20,573 nt of DNA from CAZGNZ01 sp964527215 (GCA_964527215.1 CAZGNZ010000054.1:1-20573), one strand, 5' to 3'; positions 8,012 to 18,100 are shown, numbered from the stretch's first letter. Numbers and translations are program-made. Notes: generated by a model from the letters alone, not told the origin.

Positions 8012-10977
8012 TTCGGGTTTTCGTCCGGACCGGTATCGGTCTTATCCCGGTCCAGGATTGCCACCCGGTTTCGTCCATCCGATTTTGCCTGATAAAGGGC
8101 TTCGTCGGCGGTATTGATGAGAGGCAGGTAGGATTCGCCCTTTTTCGGAACAATGCAGGCAGCACCCAGACTGATGGTGACATGATCTGCAGCGGGCGAA
8201 TCGGCATGTTCCAGACGGAGTTGGGAGACTTTTTCACGTATTTCAGCTGCTTTGCTTTGGCCGTTGCTGATGTCACAGCGCGGAAGTGCCACGATGAATT
8301 CTTCACCGCCGTAACGGGCAGTCAGGTCCGTTGAACGTTTAACCGCTTTTTTGATTTGCCCCGCCACTTCCTGCAGACAGTCGTCCCCTTTCAAATGACC
8401 GTACCGGTCATTGTACCGCTTGAAATAATCAATATCAATCATCACAATGGTAATGGGCCGTTCATCCCGAATACAGTGCCGCCACTCCCGGTCCAGAAGA
8501 TCAAAGAAGGTCCGCCGGTTCAGCAGACCGGTAAGGGGATCCGTCTGCGCCAGATCTTCCAGCAGTTGGGTGTAATTCTCAAGCTGCTTGTGCTGATCCT
8601 GAATTTCCTGCGTTCTCTCGGATACCTGGTCTTCCAGCAATTTCTGGTTTTCCTTCATTTTCATTACCCGCAGTCGGAAATAGACCCAGAAAACCAGTAC
8701 TCCCAAACCCACCATCGAGAAGTAGAACCAGGGAGATTTGTAGAAATGCTCCAGCTTTCGAATGACAAGCTCGGCACCGGTAAGGTTCCAGATGCCGTCA
8801 TTGTTGCAGGCAATGACCTTGAATGTATAGCGGCCTGCGGGAAAGCTGGGATACAGAATTTCCCGGGTGGTGCCGGCATCAATCCAGTCTGCATCATGAC
8901 CTTCGAGCATATATTTAAACCGTACCTGTTCAGGGCTGACATAGCTTAAGGCGGTATAGCGAATTTGCAGCCGGTTCTGATCTGACTGCATCAGTATGGC
9001 CTGACCGACCGGAAGGGGATTGTCATTCACCTGGATATCCTGAATCAGGACCGGTGTGGGAACAGTATTGATAGTCACTTTGGCGGGATTGATAAGGGCA
9101 ATGCCGTCAAAGGTGGCAAACCAGATTCGTCCGGCGTCATCCTTGACCGCCCGGCTGGAGGCAGTGCATTCGGATGTGCGCATTCCGTCGTGATGCGTAA
9201 AAAGCCGCGGGGTCAATGATGAAACATTTCCGTCCTTCAGCTGCAGCAGTTTCTGGCGGGACATTTTATATATCCCCTGATCTGAACTGACCCACAGGTT
9301 TCCGTTATTGTCTTCAAGCACCTGAAAAGCGGTTTCCACAGGCAGGCCGTCTGCCATCGTGTAACTGGTGAATGAGCTGCCGTCAAACTGGACCACGCCG
9401 CCGTCTGTCCCGATCCAGAGCAGGCCCTGTTCATCTTCATGTATTCTGAATACAACGTTTCCCGGCAGCCCGTCTTTCATGTAATAGGACTGGAAACTGC
9501 CGTTTGAATATCGAGTGAGACCGCCTCGTGTGCTGATCCAGATATCCCCCCGGGAGTCTTCAAACAGTGCGATGATAAACGGGCTGGCCAGACCGTGTGA
9601 AACATCAAACTGCTGAAATTCATTGCCGCTGAGCAAATTCAGCCCATCCTGGGTCCCGATCCAGATATTGCCGTTCGAATCCTCCATGGCGGTTCTGACA
9701 TAATTATCCGACAAACCGTCTTCTGTTGTGATCAGGGTTTCTTCACCGTCGCTGATCTGTATCAGCCCGGCGCGCGTACAAATCCACAATCTGTCCCGGG
9801 AATCCTGATATACATCTTTTACGGAGGGAATGGGCAGTTGGTCGGCAGGTTTCAGTACGGATATTTTCCCGTTTGAAATGATATCAAGCCCGTTATCCGT
9901 CGCCGCCAGAATATTGTTTTCGCGGGTATGGAACAGTGACAGCACTTTCTGGCCCGACAGTCCGTCGATTTCTGAAATGGTGGAAAACTTTCCCAAATGC
10001 AGCTTGAACACACCGGACCGATAGGTTGCAACCCAGATATTGCCTTCAATATCCTCAATTATATCCTGCGGCTGATACTGGGGCAGCCCCACTTTCAAAA
10101 TACTGGAAAACTGCTTGTCATAATAAATGCAGATTCCCTGATCCGTTCCAACCCAGAGTTGATTCTGCCTGTCAAACCTCAGGCATCTGATCCATTTCTC
10201 AGGCACATCGGGATATTGGGTAAGTTCCATATCCGAACCGATCCGGCACAGACCCTCATCGGTTCCAACCCAGACAGAACCGTCACGATCCAGCTCCAGG
10301 GCATTTGCATTGTTCGACGGCAGCCCCGCAGTCTGGTTGAAAATCTGGATTCCTCCGGATTGAATGCGGACAACACCCGATCCCTGTGTGGCGACCCACA
10401 GCTGACCCAGACGGTCTTCCATCAGATCGTTTACGGGTACATTAATGAGGGAGGAATCAAGACTTTCGTTTGTGAAACGATTGTTGACCTTGTAACAGAG
10501 ACCGCGGTCGGTTCCGACCCAGAGCCGCTGCTGGGAGTCGCGAAGAATAGAGAAAATGAAATTGCTAGGCAGGCCGTGTTCCTTTTGAAAAACCAGCCAT
10601 CCTTCTTTGGTGCTTACTGTTAAGCCGTTTTGGGTACCGAAGAAAAAATGTCCTGACGCATCCTGATACAATGACAGAATACTGTTGCTGGGCAGATATT
10701 TATCGCTGTACTTGTCATGCACCCGGGCATTTGCGCCGTCAAACTGGATCAGACCGTTGTAACTGCCCATCCAGATGAATCCATCCTGACTCTGAATCAG
10801 GGTCAGAATCGAATTGGAGGGAAATCCGTCCAGAGTCGTCCAGTGCCGGATATTGTATTGACTTATATACTGATTTCGATGTGTTGAAAACCCTGACAGA
10901 ATTGAAAGTGATATGACGATGACTGCCGTCATATTGAATTTTCTGAAAAGGAATCGATCAATCCTGAACCAATTCAT
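8005..10977 (-). CDS. membrane diguanylate cyclase with twin sensor propellers and Y_Y_Y domain
   Basis: 990 residues from the ATG at 10977. A TTG at 11013 would add 12 residues, and neither start has a strong Shine-Dalgarno site. An N-terminal hydrophobic segment (about 16-30) exports residues of about 31-745. These hold 14 propeller repeats with a W-[IV]-G-T-x-x-G-[LI] core (for example LWVGTDRGL, IWIGTQDGL, LWIGTDGGV), enough for two seven-bladed propellers. A Y_Y_Y domain follows at about 665-740 (FKYMLEGHDADWIDAG, PAGRYTFKVIACNNDGIW). A transmembrane helix lies at 750-768, a coiled coil at 775-812 and a GGDEF domain at 813-975. The signature is GGEEF (890-894). An RSTD motif (881-884), five residues upstream, matches the c-di-GMP inhibitory I-site. 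It should make c-di-GMP from two GTP in response to a periplasmic ligand, probably a polymer or glycan. The Bacteroides analogues use a histidine kinase here instead. Confidence 0.9.
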   Translation of the reverse strand: MNWFRIDRFLFRKFNMTAVIVISLSILSGFSTHRNQYISQYNIRHWTTLDGFPSNSILTLIQSQDGFIWMGSYNGLIQFDGANARVHDKYSDKYLPSNSILSLYQDASGHFFFGTQNGLTVSTKEGWLVFQKEHGLPSNFIFSILRDSQQRLWVGTDRGLCYKVNNRFTNESLDSSLINVPVNDLMEDRLGQLWVATQGSGVVRIQSGGIQIFNQTAGLPSNNANALELDRDGSVWVGTDEGLCRIGSDMELTQYPDVPEKWIRCLRFDRQNQLWVGTDQGICIYYDKQFSSILKVGLPQYQPQDIIEDIEGNIWVATYRSGVFKLHLGKFSTISEIDGLSGQKVLSLFHTRENNILAATDNGLDIISNGKISVLKPADQLPIPSVKDVYQDSRDRLWICTRAGLIQISDGEETLITTEDGLSDNYVRTAMEDSNGNIWIGTQDGLNLLSGNEFQQFDVSHGLASPFIIALFEDSRGDIWISTRGGLTRYSNGSFQSYYMKDGLPGNVVFRIHEDEQGLLWIGTDGGVVQFDGSSFTSYTMADGLPVETAFQVLEDNNGNLWVSSDQGIYKMSRQKLLQLKDGNVSSLTPRLFTHHDGMRTSECTASSRAVKDDAGRIWFATFDGIALINPAKVTINTVPTPVLIQDIQVNDNPLPVGQAILMQSDQNRLQIRYTALSYVSPEQVRFKYMLEGHDADWIDAGTTREILYPSFPAGRYTFKVIACNNDGIWNLTGAELVIRKLEHFYKSPWFYFSMVGLGVLVFWVYFRLRVMKMKENQKLLEDQVSERTQEIQDQHKQLENYTQLLEDLAQTDPLTGLLNRRTFFDLLDREWRHCIRDERPITIVMIDIDYFKRYNDRYGHLKGDDCLQEVAGQIKKAVKRSTDLTARYGGEEFIVALPRCDISNGQSKAAEIREKVSQLRLEHADSPAADHVTISLGAACIVPKKGESYLPLINTADEALYQAKSDGRNRVAILDRDKTDTGPDENPNQ

Positions 10978-11043
10978 GCCTGAAATTTGAGTAATCCCGG
11001 CACCATCTTCCAATGATCTTTTTAACTTATATTAAGAAAAGTA

Positions 11044-11073
11044 TTTATAGTAATGTCTGCTTTGGAAACACAA
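11044..11073 (-). promoter_or_regulatory. weak candidate promoter for the diguanylate cyclase gene
   Basis: On the minus strand, TTGTGT (11068-11073) and TATAAA (11044-11049) are spaced by 18 bases, in the AT-rich gap between the divergent genes. The -10 is good but the -35 matches only half of the consensus. It would give a leader of about 60 bases to the ATG at 10977. No convincing promoter is seen on the plus strand of this 278-base gap. Confidence 0.25.
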
Positions 11074-11255
11074 CGACTGATTTTTATTCATCCGTTAAAA
11101 GATCCGACTGCACGGTGCGCCGGGTTTATCCTTGTAAAATGCGGATGATTAAGGTTGAATTCTTACCGGGGGTGATAATATTTTCCGATTCATTTCTGTG
11201 AGCAATTCACTTAAAATCATAACCCGTCAGGCCAATCCGACGTGAAAGGATTTCA

Positions 11256-11759
11256 ATGAGCTTTCTGCAATTTCTGACTCAGTCGTCAAAAACGGATGCT
11301 GTATTCCCAAACCACCCTGCCCGTCGTCTGGATGTGGTGGATAAAGTAAATTATCTGAATGGTCTTGCAGTACTGATGAATATTGATGACAGTATTGCAC
11401 CAGATGAGAAAGAGTATCTGGCGACTCTTATTCAGACATTTGCACTGCCTGAAGACAAACTGAACGAGTTTGTGGAATTTGCCTCCAATCCCATTCTCGA
11501 AATGGTGAAATACACCCTGAAGGAAACCCTGCGAAGCCGGGAGATCATGTTTGCCTTCATGATTGACTGTTTGATTCTTTCTTATAAGGATGGTGTAATC
11601 CACGAGAACGAGAAAAAGCTTATGGATTTTTATTTCAAGACTTTTGAGATCGGAGACAGTATCCGCGAGCAGATTTATTACTGTCATGACAAAATCAAAG
11701 AGCAGGAAGACAAATGGCAGTTTGAATCGCTGACCGCATTAAGTGCTCAGCTGCAGTGA
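11256..11759 (+). CDS. TerB-like helical protein of unknown role
   Basis: 167 residues, all-helical and acidic in character, without signal peptide or membrane segment. AAAGGA at 11245-11250 precedes the ATG by 5 bases. The pattern NGLAVLMNIDDSIAPDEKEY (an Asp-rich turn followed by Glu-Tyr), and later IDCLILSYKDGVIHENEKKL with a second DGxIHxNEK turn, matches TerB/tellurite-resistance-like helical domains, in which such acidic turns bind metal. The family occurs in many signalling and stress contexts, so the tellurite name should not be taken as function. The gene starts the + strand signalling block; the sigma-54 regulator begins 98 bases after its stop. The link to that regulator is inferred from position only. 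Confidence 0.65.
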   Translation: MSFLQFLTQSSKTDAVFPNHPARRLDVVDKVNYLNGLAVLMNIDDSIAPDEKEYLATLIQTFALPEDKLNEFVEFASNPILEMVKYTLKETLRSREIMFAFMIDCLILSYKDGVIHENEKKLMDFYFKTFEIGDSIREQIYYCHDKIKEQEDKWQFESLTALSAQLQ

Positions 11760-11845
11760 TTCATTTGTCCGCCGGCATCATTCCCGATTCCCGGCAGACT
11801 GTATTTTGAAAAGCGGATAAGGGATTTCTCAGATTATTAATCAAC

Positions 11846-11851
11846 AGGAGG
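11846..11851 (+). promoter_or_regulatory. strong ribosome binding site for the TTG start at 11858
   Basis: AGGAGG is a full Shine-Dalgarno core, 6 bases before the TTG at 11858. From that codon the receiver domain begins within 7 residues (VILVIDDD), as expected for the family, so a TTG start is well supported. Confidence 0.8.
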
Positions 11852-11857
11852 CTGCTG

Positions 11858-14800
11858 TTGCAGACTGAAAAACCGGTAATACTGGTCATAGACGACGATC
11901 CGCATATTTGCCGGAGTATCGCGGCATATCTGGAGGATTTGGATTATGATCCTCATACGACGCATACGGGCAGTGAGGGGATGCAGCGGTTCCGGACCCT
12001 TCATCCGGATCTGCTGCTCGTGGATTTGATTCTGCCGGATACGACCGGTCTTCAGGTGATCAGCCGCATTCGGAAAACCGATTCTGAAATTCCCATCATC
12101 GTGATATCGGGAGTCAATGATATCGGAGCAGCATTGAAAGCCATTCGGCACGGAGCCTGGGATTTTATCCAGAAGCCGATTGTTGAAATGGAGATACTCT
12201 ATTACAGTATCAAGCGAGCGCTTGAAAAATCAGAAATACAGGAGCAGAACAGGAAGTATCAGCAGCATCTGGAAGAATTGGCGGAGCAGCGCACTCAGGA
12301 GCTCAAGTACACCAATCTTCAGCTGGAACAGGAAATCAGGAAAAACCAGAATACCGTCTCCGAACTGAATGACCGAATTCGGAAAACACAGGCCGCTCTC
12401 ACCTGCGCCAGCCAGTTTTCCTTTGAAGCGGATAGGCGGACAGGTGAAATGATCTGGTCCGGAGCTCTCAACTCATACCTTGGCTTTTCAGACGAAACCT
12501 CCCTTCAGCAGTTTGAGAACTGGCTGGATCTTATTCATCCGGACGACAGGGCCCGGGTACGGGGCCAGTTTGATCTGCTCCTTCCTCGGAACGGCAAAAC
12601 GTCCGTCCGGTACAAGTTGCGGATGCACAGCGGGGAATATCAGGTTTGGGAAAGCATTATGACGCCTCTGGAGTATCATCATGATCAACCGGTGCTGTGG
12701 ATTGGAATCTGTCGTGATATCACTCGAAGGCAGCAGAATCTGCAGAACAGTGAAGACCAGCGCGAATTGTATGAGCGTCTGTTTGAAAATGCCAGTGACG
12801 GTCTGATATTGATGCAGGACGGTAAATTTGTCGAATGCAATCACCGCATCACAGAGATTTTCCGGTGTACAAGGGATTACATTATCGGTAAAACCCCCGA
12901 TGAGGTTTCACCACCGATTCAGCCCGACAACCGGGACACCAAAACCGCTGCAGGGGAATTAATACAAAACGCTGAATCCGGCAATCCGAGAAAATTCGAA
13001 TGGGTCCACAGTCGTCCTGACGGAAGTGAATTCACAGCTGAAATCAGTTTGTCCAGCGTCTCATACAAAGGACAGCTGCATCTCATTGTCATAATGCGGG
13101 ATATCACTGCCCAGAAATCAGCGGAACAGAAATTCAGGGATATTGCAGCCCACCAGAATCTGATCCTGAATAATTTGCCCATTGCGTATTTTACATCGGA
13201 GCCGGGCGGCAGCCGCAAGATCAAATTCAGTCAGCAGGTGTCCGGGTTTACGGGATACACACCGGAGGAATTCAGCCAAAATCCCGAGTTATGGAAATCC
13301 GGTCTGCACCCTGAGGATGCTCCCGCCGTGATTCAGGCCGTTGATGCAGCCGCCGAAATGCGGTCCCTGGATATTGAATATCGCTGGAAACATGCAGATG
13401 GGCATTATGTCTGGATCAGGGATATGGCAGTCCTGGTTGACGGGCCGAATATTGGCGGTCCCGAGCTGATTGGGGCCTGGCTGGATATAAGCGATCTGAA
13501 GGAAGCCGTATCCAGTCTGCAGACCAGTGAAGAACGTTTCCGCAGTATTTTCAATCATGCCCCCATGGGAATACAAATCCTGGATGATCAGGGCGAGCAT
13601 GTCATGTGGAACACTGCATTTCTCCGCATACTTGGATATTCACAGTCCGAGGGTGAAGATTTAAATCTGTCCGACCGTACGTTTCCGGATGACAGGAACC
13701 GGTGTGATGAAATGATTGAAAATTTGAAATCCGGTCAGTGCCGGGACAAAAGTCTGCAGATCAGGTATTACCACCGCAGCGGTCACCTGACATACTGCCA
13801 TCTGGTGGCATCATCAATTACAGATACCAAAGACCGGGTGCAGTATATCATTATGATGATTGTTGATATTACAGATCAGAAAAATTCGGAGAAAAAACTG
13901 AAAACCGCCCTGTCGGATGTACAGGATCTCACGCGGCAGCTGGAAGCGGAAAACATATATCTCCAGCAGGAAATCAAGCTGGATCACAATTTTGATCAGA
14001 TTATTGGAAACAGCCTTGCACTGAAGCTGGTGCTGAAGGATGTGGAAAAAGTCGCTGGAACCGACTCGACAGTTCTGATTCTCGGAGAAACCGGAACGGG
14101 GAAGGAACTGATTGCCCGGGCCATCCACAGTCTGAGTCATCGGAACACGCGGCCGCTGCTGAAGGTTAACTGTGCAAGTCTGCCGGGAAGCCTGATAGAG
14201 TCGGAGCTGTTTGGTCATGAAAAAGGTGCCTTTACCGGTGCAGCCGCACGCCACAAAGGGCGGTTTGAGCTGGCAAACGGCGGAACCCTGTTCTTGGATG
14301 AAATCGGTGAACTTCCCCTGGAACTGCAGCCGAAACTGCTTCGAATTCTGCAGGAAGGCGAGTTCGAACGAGTGGGCGGGAGCGCAACGTTGAAGACCGA
14401 TGCGAGAATCATCACTGCCACCAACCGAAATCTGAAACAGATGACCATTGACCGAGAGTTTCGAAAGGATCTTTATTATCGACTGAATGTGTTTCCCATT
14501 TACCTTCCGCCGCTGAACCAGCGGCGTGAAGATATTCCGCTTCTCATCCATCACTTCGTGAAAAAAACCTGTAAACGGACCGGCAAGGAGATCAAGTCCG
14601 TTACCAGTCGGTTTATTGAAATCCTGCAGTCCCGAAACTGGATTGGCAATATCAGGGAACTTGAAAATCTCATCCAGAGGACCATTGTCATGACGGACTC
14701 AAATGTTTTGGACCGGCCGGCTGAGCTGTCCGATTCCAGGGCAGAGCTGCCGGATACTGCCGCCGCACTGGCGGAGGTGGAAAAAAACCATATTCTCAAA

Positions 14801-14917
14801 ATTCTCGAATTGACCCGCTGGCAGATTGAAGGGACCGATGGGGCTGCCCGGATTCTGGATATAAATCCCAGCACACTGAGATCCAGAATGAAAAAACACG
14901 GAATTTCCAAATCCTGA
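11858..14917 (+). CDS. sigma-54-dependent response regulator, REC-PAS4-AAA+-HTH
   Basis: 1019 residues. The receiver domain (5-120) has the acidic pocket DDD (12-14), phospho-acceptor Asp56 (LLLVDLILP), Ser85 and Lys106, so it looks phosphorylatable. A coiled coil (120-175) is followed by four PAS domains at about 185-290, 305-420, 430-548 and 558-675; several end in the usual RDIT or DIT exit motif. A second coil (675-708) leads to the AAA+ domain. This has Walker A GETGTGKE (743-750), the sigma-54-contacting GAFTGA loop (790-795) and Walker B LFLDEIGE (811-818). A Fis-type helix-turn-helix (about 970-1015, IEGTDGAARILDINPSTLRSRMKKHGI in its core) binds DNA. Four PAS domains between receiver and AAA+ are unusual, since standard NtrC-type proteins have none. 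The histidine kinase 190 bases downstream is the probable partner. Confidence 0.93.
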   Translation: MQTEKPVILVIDDDPHICRSIAAYLEDLDYDPHTTHTGSEGMQRFRTLHPDLLLVDLILPDTTGLQVISRIRKTDSEIPIIVISGVNDIGAALKAIRHGAWDFIQKPIVEMEILYYSIKRALEKSEIQEQNRKYQQHLEELAEQRTQELKYTNLQLEQEIRKNQNTVSELNDRIRKTQAALTCASQFSFEADRRTGEMIWSGALNSYLGFSDETSLQQFENWLDLIHPDDRARVRGQFDLLLPRNGKTSVRYKLRMHSGEYQVWESIMTPLEYHHDQPVLWIGICRDITRRQQNLQNSEDQRELYERLFENASDGLILMQDGKFVECNHRITEIFRCTRDYIIGKTPDEVSPPIQPDNRDTKTAAGELIQNAESGNPRKFEWVHSRPDGSEFTAEISLSSVSYKGQLHLIVIMRDITAQKSAEQKFRDIAAHQNLILNNLPIAYFTSEPGGSRKIKFSQQVSGFTGYTPEEFSQNPELWKSGLHPEDAPAVIQAVDAAAEMRSLDIEYRWKHADGHYVWIRDMAVLVDGPNIGGPELIGAWLDISDLKEAVSSLQTSEERFRSIFNHAPMGIQILDDQGEHVMWNTAFLRILGYSQSEGEDLNLSDRTFPDDRNRCDEMIENLKSGQCRDKSLQIRYYHRSGHLTYCHLVASSITDTKDRVQYIIMMIVDITDQKNSEKKLKTALSDVQDLTRQLEAENIYLQQEIKLDHNFDQIIGNSLALKLVLKDVEKVAGTDSTVLILGETGTGKELIARAIHSLSHRNTRPLLKVNCASLPGSLIESELFGHEKGAFTGAAARHKGRFELANGGTLFLDEIGELPLELQPKLLRILQEGEFERVGGSATLKTDARIITATNRNLKQMTIDREFRKDLYYRLNVFPIYLPPLNQRREDIPLLIHHFVKKTCKRTGKEIKSVTSRFIEILQSRNWIGNIRELENLIQRTIVMTDSNVLDRPAELSDSRAELPDTAAALAEVEKNHILKILELTRWQIEGTDGAARILDINPSTLRSRMKKHGISKS

Positions 14918-14932
14918 CCCATATGACCGCGG

Positions 14933-15033
14933 TATATCACGGGACTGTGAAATATCACGGCTGGAAATAGATCTGCTTTGCTGCCAATTCGCAGGATTGG
15001 ATTTTTTAATATCAGTATTGTCAACGTGATATA
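14933..15033. promoter_or_regulatory. repeated ATATCACG motifs, candidate regulator binding sites
   Basis: ATATCACGG occurs at 14934-14942 and again at 14952-14960, 18 bases apart, and CGTGATAT occurs inverted at 15025-15032. The first and third are flanked to give matching 9-mers TATATCACG / CGTGATATA. All three sit in the gap between the sigma-54 activator gene and the kinase gene, about 75-175 bases before the kinase start. This is the distance range at which sigma-54 activators usually bind. A weak -24/-12-like match (GGCATG-TTTG-TTGAT, 15061-15075) lies downstream but lacks the conserved C of the -12 GC. Confidence 0.4.
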
Positions 15034-15070
15034 TTGAACAGATTTGATTTCTAAACAGCAGGCATGTTTG

Positions 15071-15103
15071 TTGATTAATGGTCTTTATATAGACCTTAAT
15101 CAA
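15071..15103. promoter_or_regulatory. 13-bp dyad abutting the kinase start codon
   Basis: The left arm is TTGATTAA (15071-15078), one bulged T, then GGTCT (15080-15084). The loop is TTATAT (15085-15090). The right arm is AGACC (15091-15095) and TTAATCAA (15096-15103). All 13 pairs are perfect. The dyad ends 4 bases before the ATG at 15108 and occupies the place of the Shine-Dalgarno site, which is absent. It could be a repressor operator, or an mRNA hairpin limiting translation. There is no T run after it, so it is not a terminator. Confidence 0.6.
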
Positions 15104-15107
15104 AGAA

Positions 15108-18100
15108 ATGTCTGAACCGATTCAATCCCCCCAACAAGTAGTATCTGTGTCCGAAGCAGAGAAATATGCCCTTCGGTCACATGATGAACTCTGCCCTGAA
15201 TATCTTATGGGACTGTACCGACTTTCCCGGATCGTGGAAATACCTGGTGTCCAACTGGACGAGGTTCTCAACATTGTTCCGGATATTCTCATTGGGGCGA
15301 TGCAGTTCCCGAAGATTGCGGGGGCCCGGTTCTCCATTGGTGAGAAGGAATTTCAAACCCCAAATTTTGTTGATAACGGTCAGAAGCTCCTTAAACGTGT
15401 AATTGTGAATGACCGGCCGTATGGAACTCTTGAAATCAGTTATCAGCATCAGCTTCCGGTACGGGATGAAGGACCGTTTCTGAATTCCGAAAGGGAGTTT
15501 ATTAATGCTGTTTCTGAAAGGGTGGGCAGGATTATTGAAAGACTGCAGTCTGTTCAGTTGCTGTCGGAAACCTATTATATCCTGGAAAGCAAATACAATG
15601 CCCGCGGAATCAAACTGGAGCGGGCTCAGGAAAACTTGTTTCATGCAGTGCGGAAGCGTTTGCAGGCGGAGAAGAAATTAAATCGGCAGGAAGAAAGGAT
15701 TCAATGGATGGCGGATTCTTTCCCTGCCGATTTCCTGGTTCTGACACCGACCTATGATATCAGCTATGCAAATGACAGGTTCCGGCGTCACTTTCCCGAA
15801 TTCGCAGAGAATATTATCAACTGCCCGGTGAAAAGAGTGATCGGCGAAGAACAATTTCAGAGGAGCCTTCACTATATTGAGGAAGCACGGAAGGGCAGAA
15901 ATGTTCAGTTTGACATTCCTGTCAAGCTGCAAAACGGAATGTTAAGGCATTATCAGGTATATGTCCGTCCTGAGATGAATCCTCACAATACGCTGGAATC
16001 ATTTTACGTCATTATTTTGAATGTAACACGGTTTAAATCGGATAAGGTTGAAATCCGGAGTGACCGGAAAAAATTGAAGCAGATCAAGGATACCGCTTCG
16101 CGTCTGAGCCGGTTTTCCCTGGATGATAATGTGTTCCCCTTTATTACGGAACAGTTCCATCGGACCGTTGGTGAATTTGGAGTCACGGTGCTGTTGGGAA
16201 TTGAAGAGACCGAGTACACGCTTCGATGTATGATGGGGCTGGGGACATTTCGTGAAGATGTTAAAGATCTTTTGAAGCTGACCAAGTTCAGGAACAAGGG
16301 ACAGATTTCTGAGCTGCAGAATCAGGCGTGTCTGAGCGGGAAAGTGTTCGAGTGTGATAATGACCTCCATACGATTACAAACGGTGTGATCTCTGATGTC
16401 ATTGCCAATCGGCTGAAAAAGCTTCTTAAAACAGACCGCATCATGGGGATCGGGCTGACCCGAAACGGCCAGCTTTTCGGCATCGCCCTGTTTCTGCTGC
16501 CGGGACAAAATCCGACATTTGACCGCATACTGCTTGAAACACTTGCGAAACAGATTTCCATTGCACTTGAAAAGCATTTCTTCTGGCTGCAGCTAAAGCG
16601 GAAAACCACTGGGATTGAAAAGCTGCTGGCGTCGGGGCGGGAAATATCCGATTCACTTGATTTTGACAGAATGATGGAGGTCACCATTCGGGAAGCGATT
16701 TCGCTCTTTGAACTGGATGGCGGAGCAGTTTACATCATTGACCGTTCCGGAAAAGAACTCATCCCCATGTCAAACCAAACTCTGTCAGGAAGTGACGCAT
16801 CCTTCTCGGGACGACTGTCTGTTGAAAACAGCAGCCTGGGCCAGATCATGCGCAGCAGGAAATGCAGAATAATCAATAATCTGAACACAAAAGTCGGACT
16901 GATCCAGGCGTATGAAACGGTGGCCTGCCGCGGAAATCATCTGATGGTTGTTCCCGTACTTCATCGGACCGTTCTGCTGGGTGTCATGTGCTTTTCCAGA
17001 TTGGAACAGCCATTTTCAGGTGAATCTCTGAACCTGGCCGAATTATTTGCAAGCCATATCGGGATGAGTATCAGCAATGCGCGGTCTTTTCATTCCCTTC
17101 AGAAAGCCCTGGAGCAGAAACAACTCGCAGAAATGAGGTACTCCCGTCAGTCGGAAATGATGCGGGTGCTGATTGCCCAGTCACAGGATGCCGTGATGTT
17201 TTTGAATAATGACATTGTCATTGAATGCAATCCACAGACCCTGAAGCTGCTTGGCAGGTCGGAATCTGAAATACTGCAGCAGCCGCTGCATTCGCTGGCC
17301 CCGGAATACCAGACCGGCGGCCGTCTATCTGAAACCGTGGTTTTGAACAGGATTGCTGCCGCCCTCTCTGATGTGGCACAGGAATTTGAATGGTTGACGG
17401 CGGACAGCTCAGGCAGACCTTTTCAGACACGGGCATTTCTCTGCAAATACAAAATTTCTGATAATATCAAGCTGATTCTGCGGCTGCGCCCGATAGACAG
17501 CACTGTTCGCAATGGGGATGTCGAAAACTCCGAGGAAGAGAATGATGTCCATTCTTCAAATGAGAAACTGGTGACAGAACGGCGGGAACAAACCATCATC
17601 GGCTATGAGGATAAACTGGCGGCCATGAACAATATGGCCACCGGGATTGCCCATGAGCTCAGTCAGCCCCTCGCCATCATTCATGCCCAGGCGGAATTTC
17701 TGAAGCTGGCTCTGGGACACGTGCCTGGGACGCATCATCGTTTTGCGGATAATATTCTGGATCAGGTGCACCGGGCTTCCACTGTGATTCAGCAGATGCA
17801 GAACTTAACCTACCGTGGGGAAAGCCAGTCCGGAATAAGCCGTTTTCATGAAGAAATAGAGAATATCCTGCTCCTGTTCCAGCAGCGGCTTCGGGATCAG
17901 GATATTCAAGTTGAATGCAAATCAGATAAGCAGATTCCCTGTGTGATCCTATCGTCCGCCCAGTGTCAGCAAATCCTATCCGCTCTGTTGACCAACGCTA
18001 TTCAGGCGATTCGGGAAAAGCAGCAGACCGAGGATAATCCCGCCAACAGCAGAATTGTGATTGAACTGACAGCATCCCCGGATTTGTCAGACATTTTATT

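Noticed and set aside
13814..14554. 246-codon minus-strand open frame
   Set aside because: It is antisense to the AAA+ domain of the sigma-54 regulator, whose Walker A, GAFTGA and Walker B motifs are intact in the plus frame.
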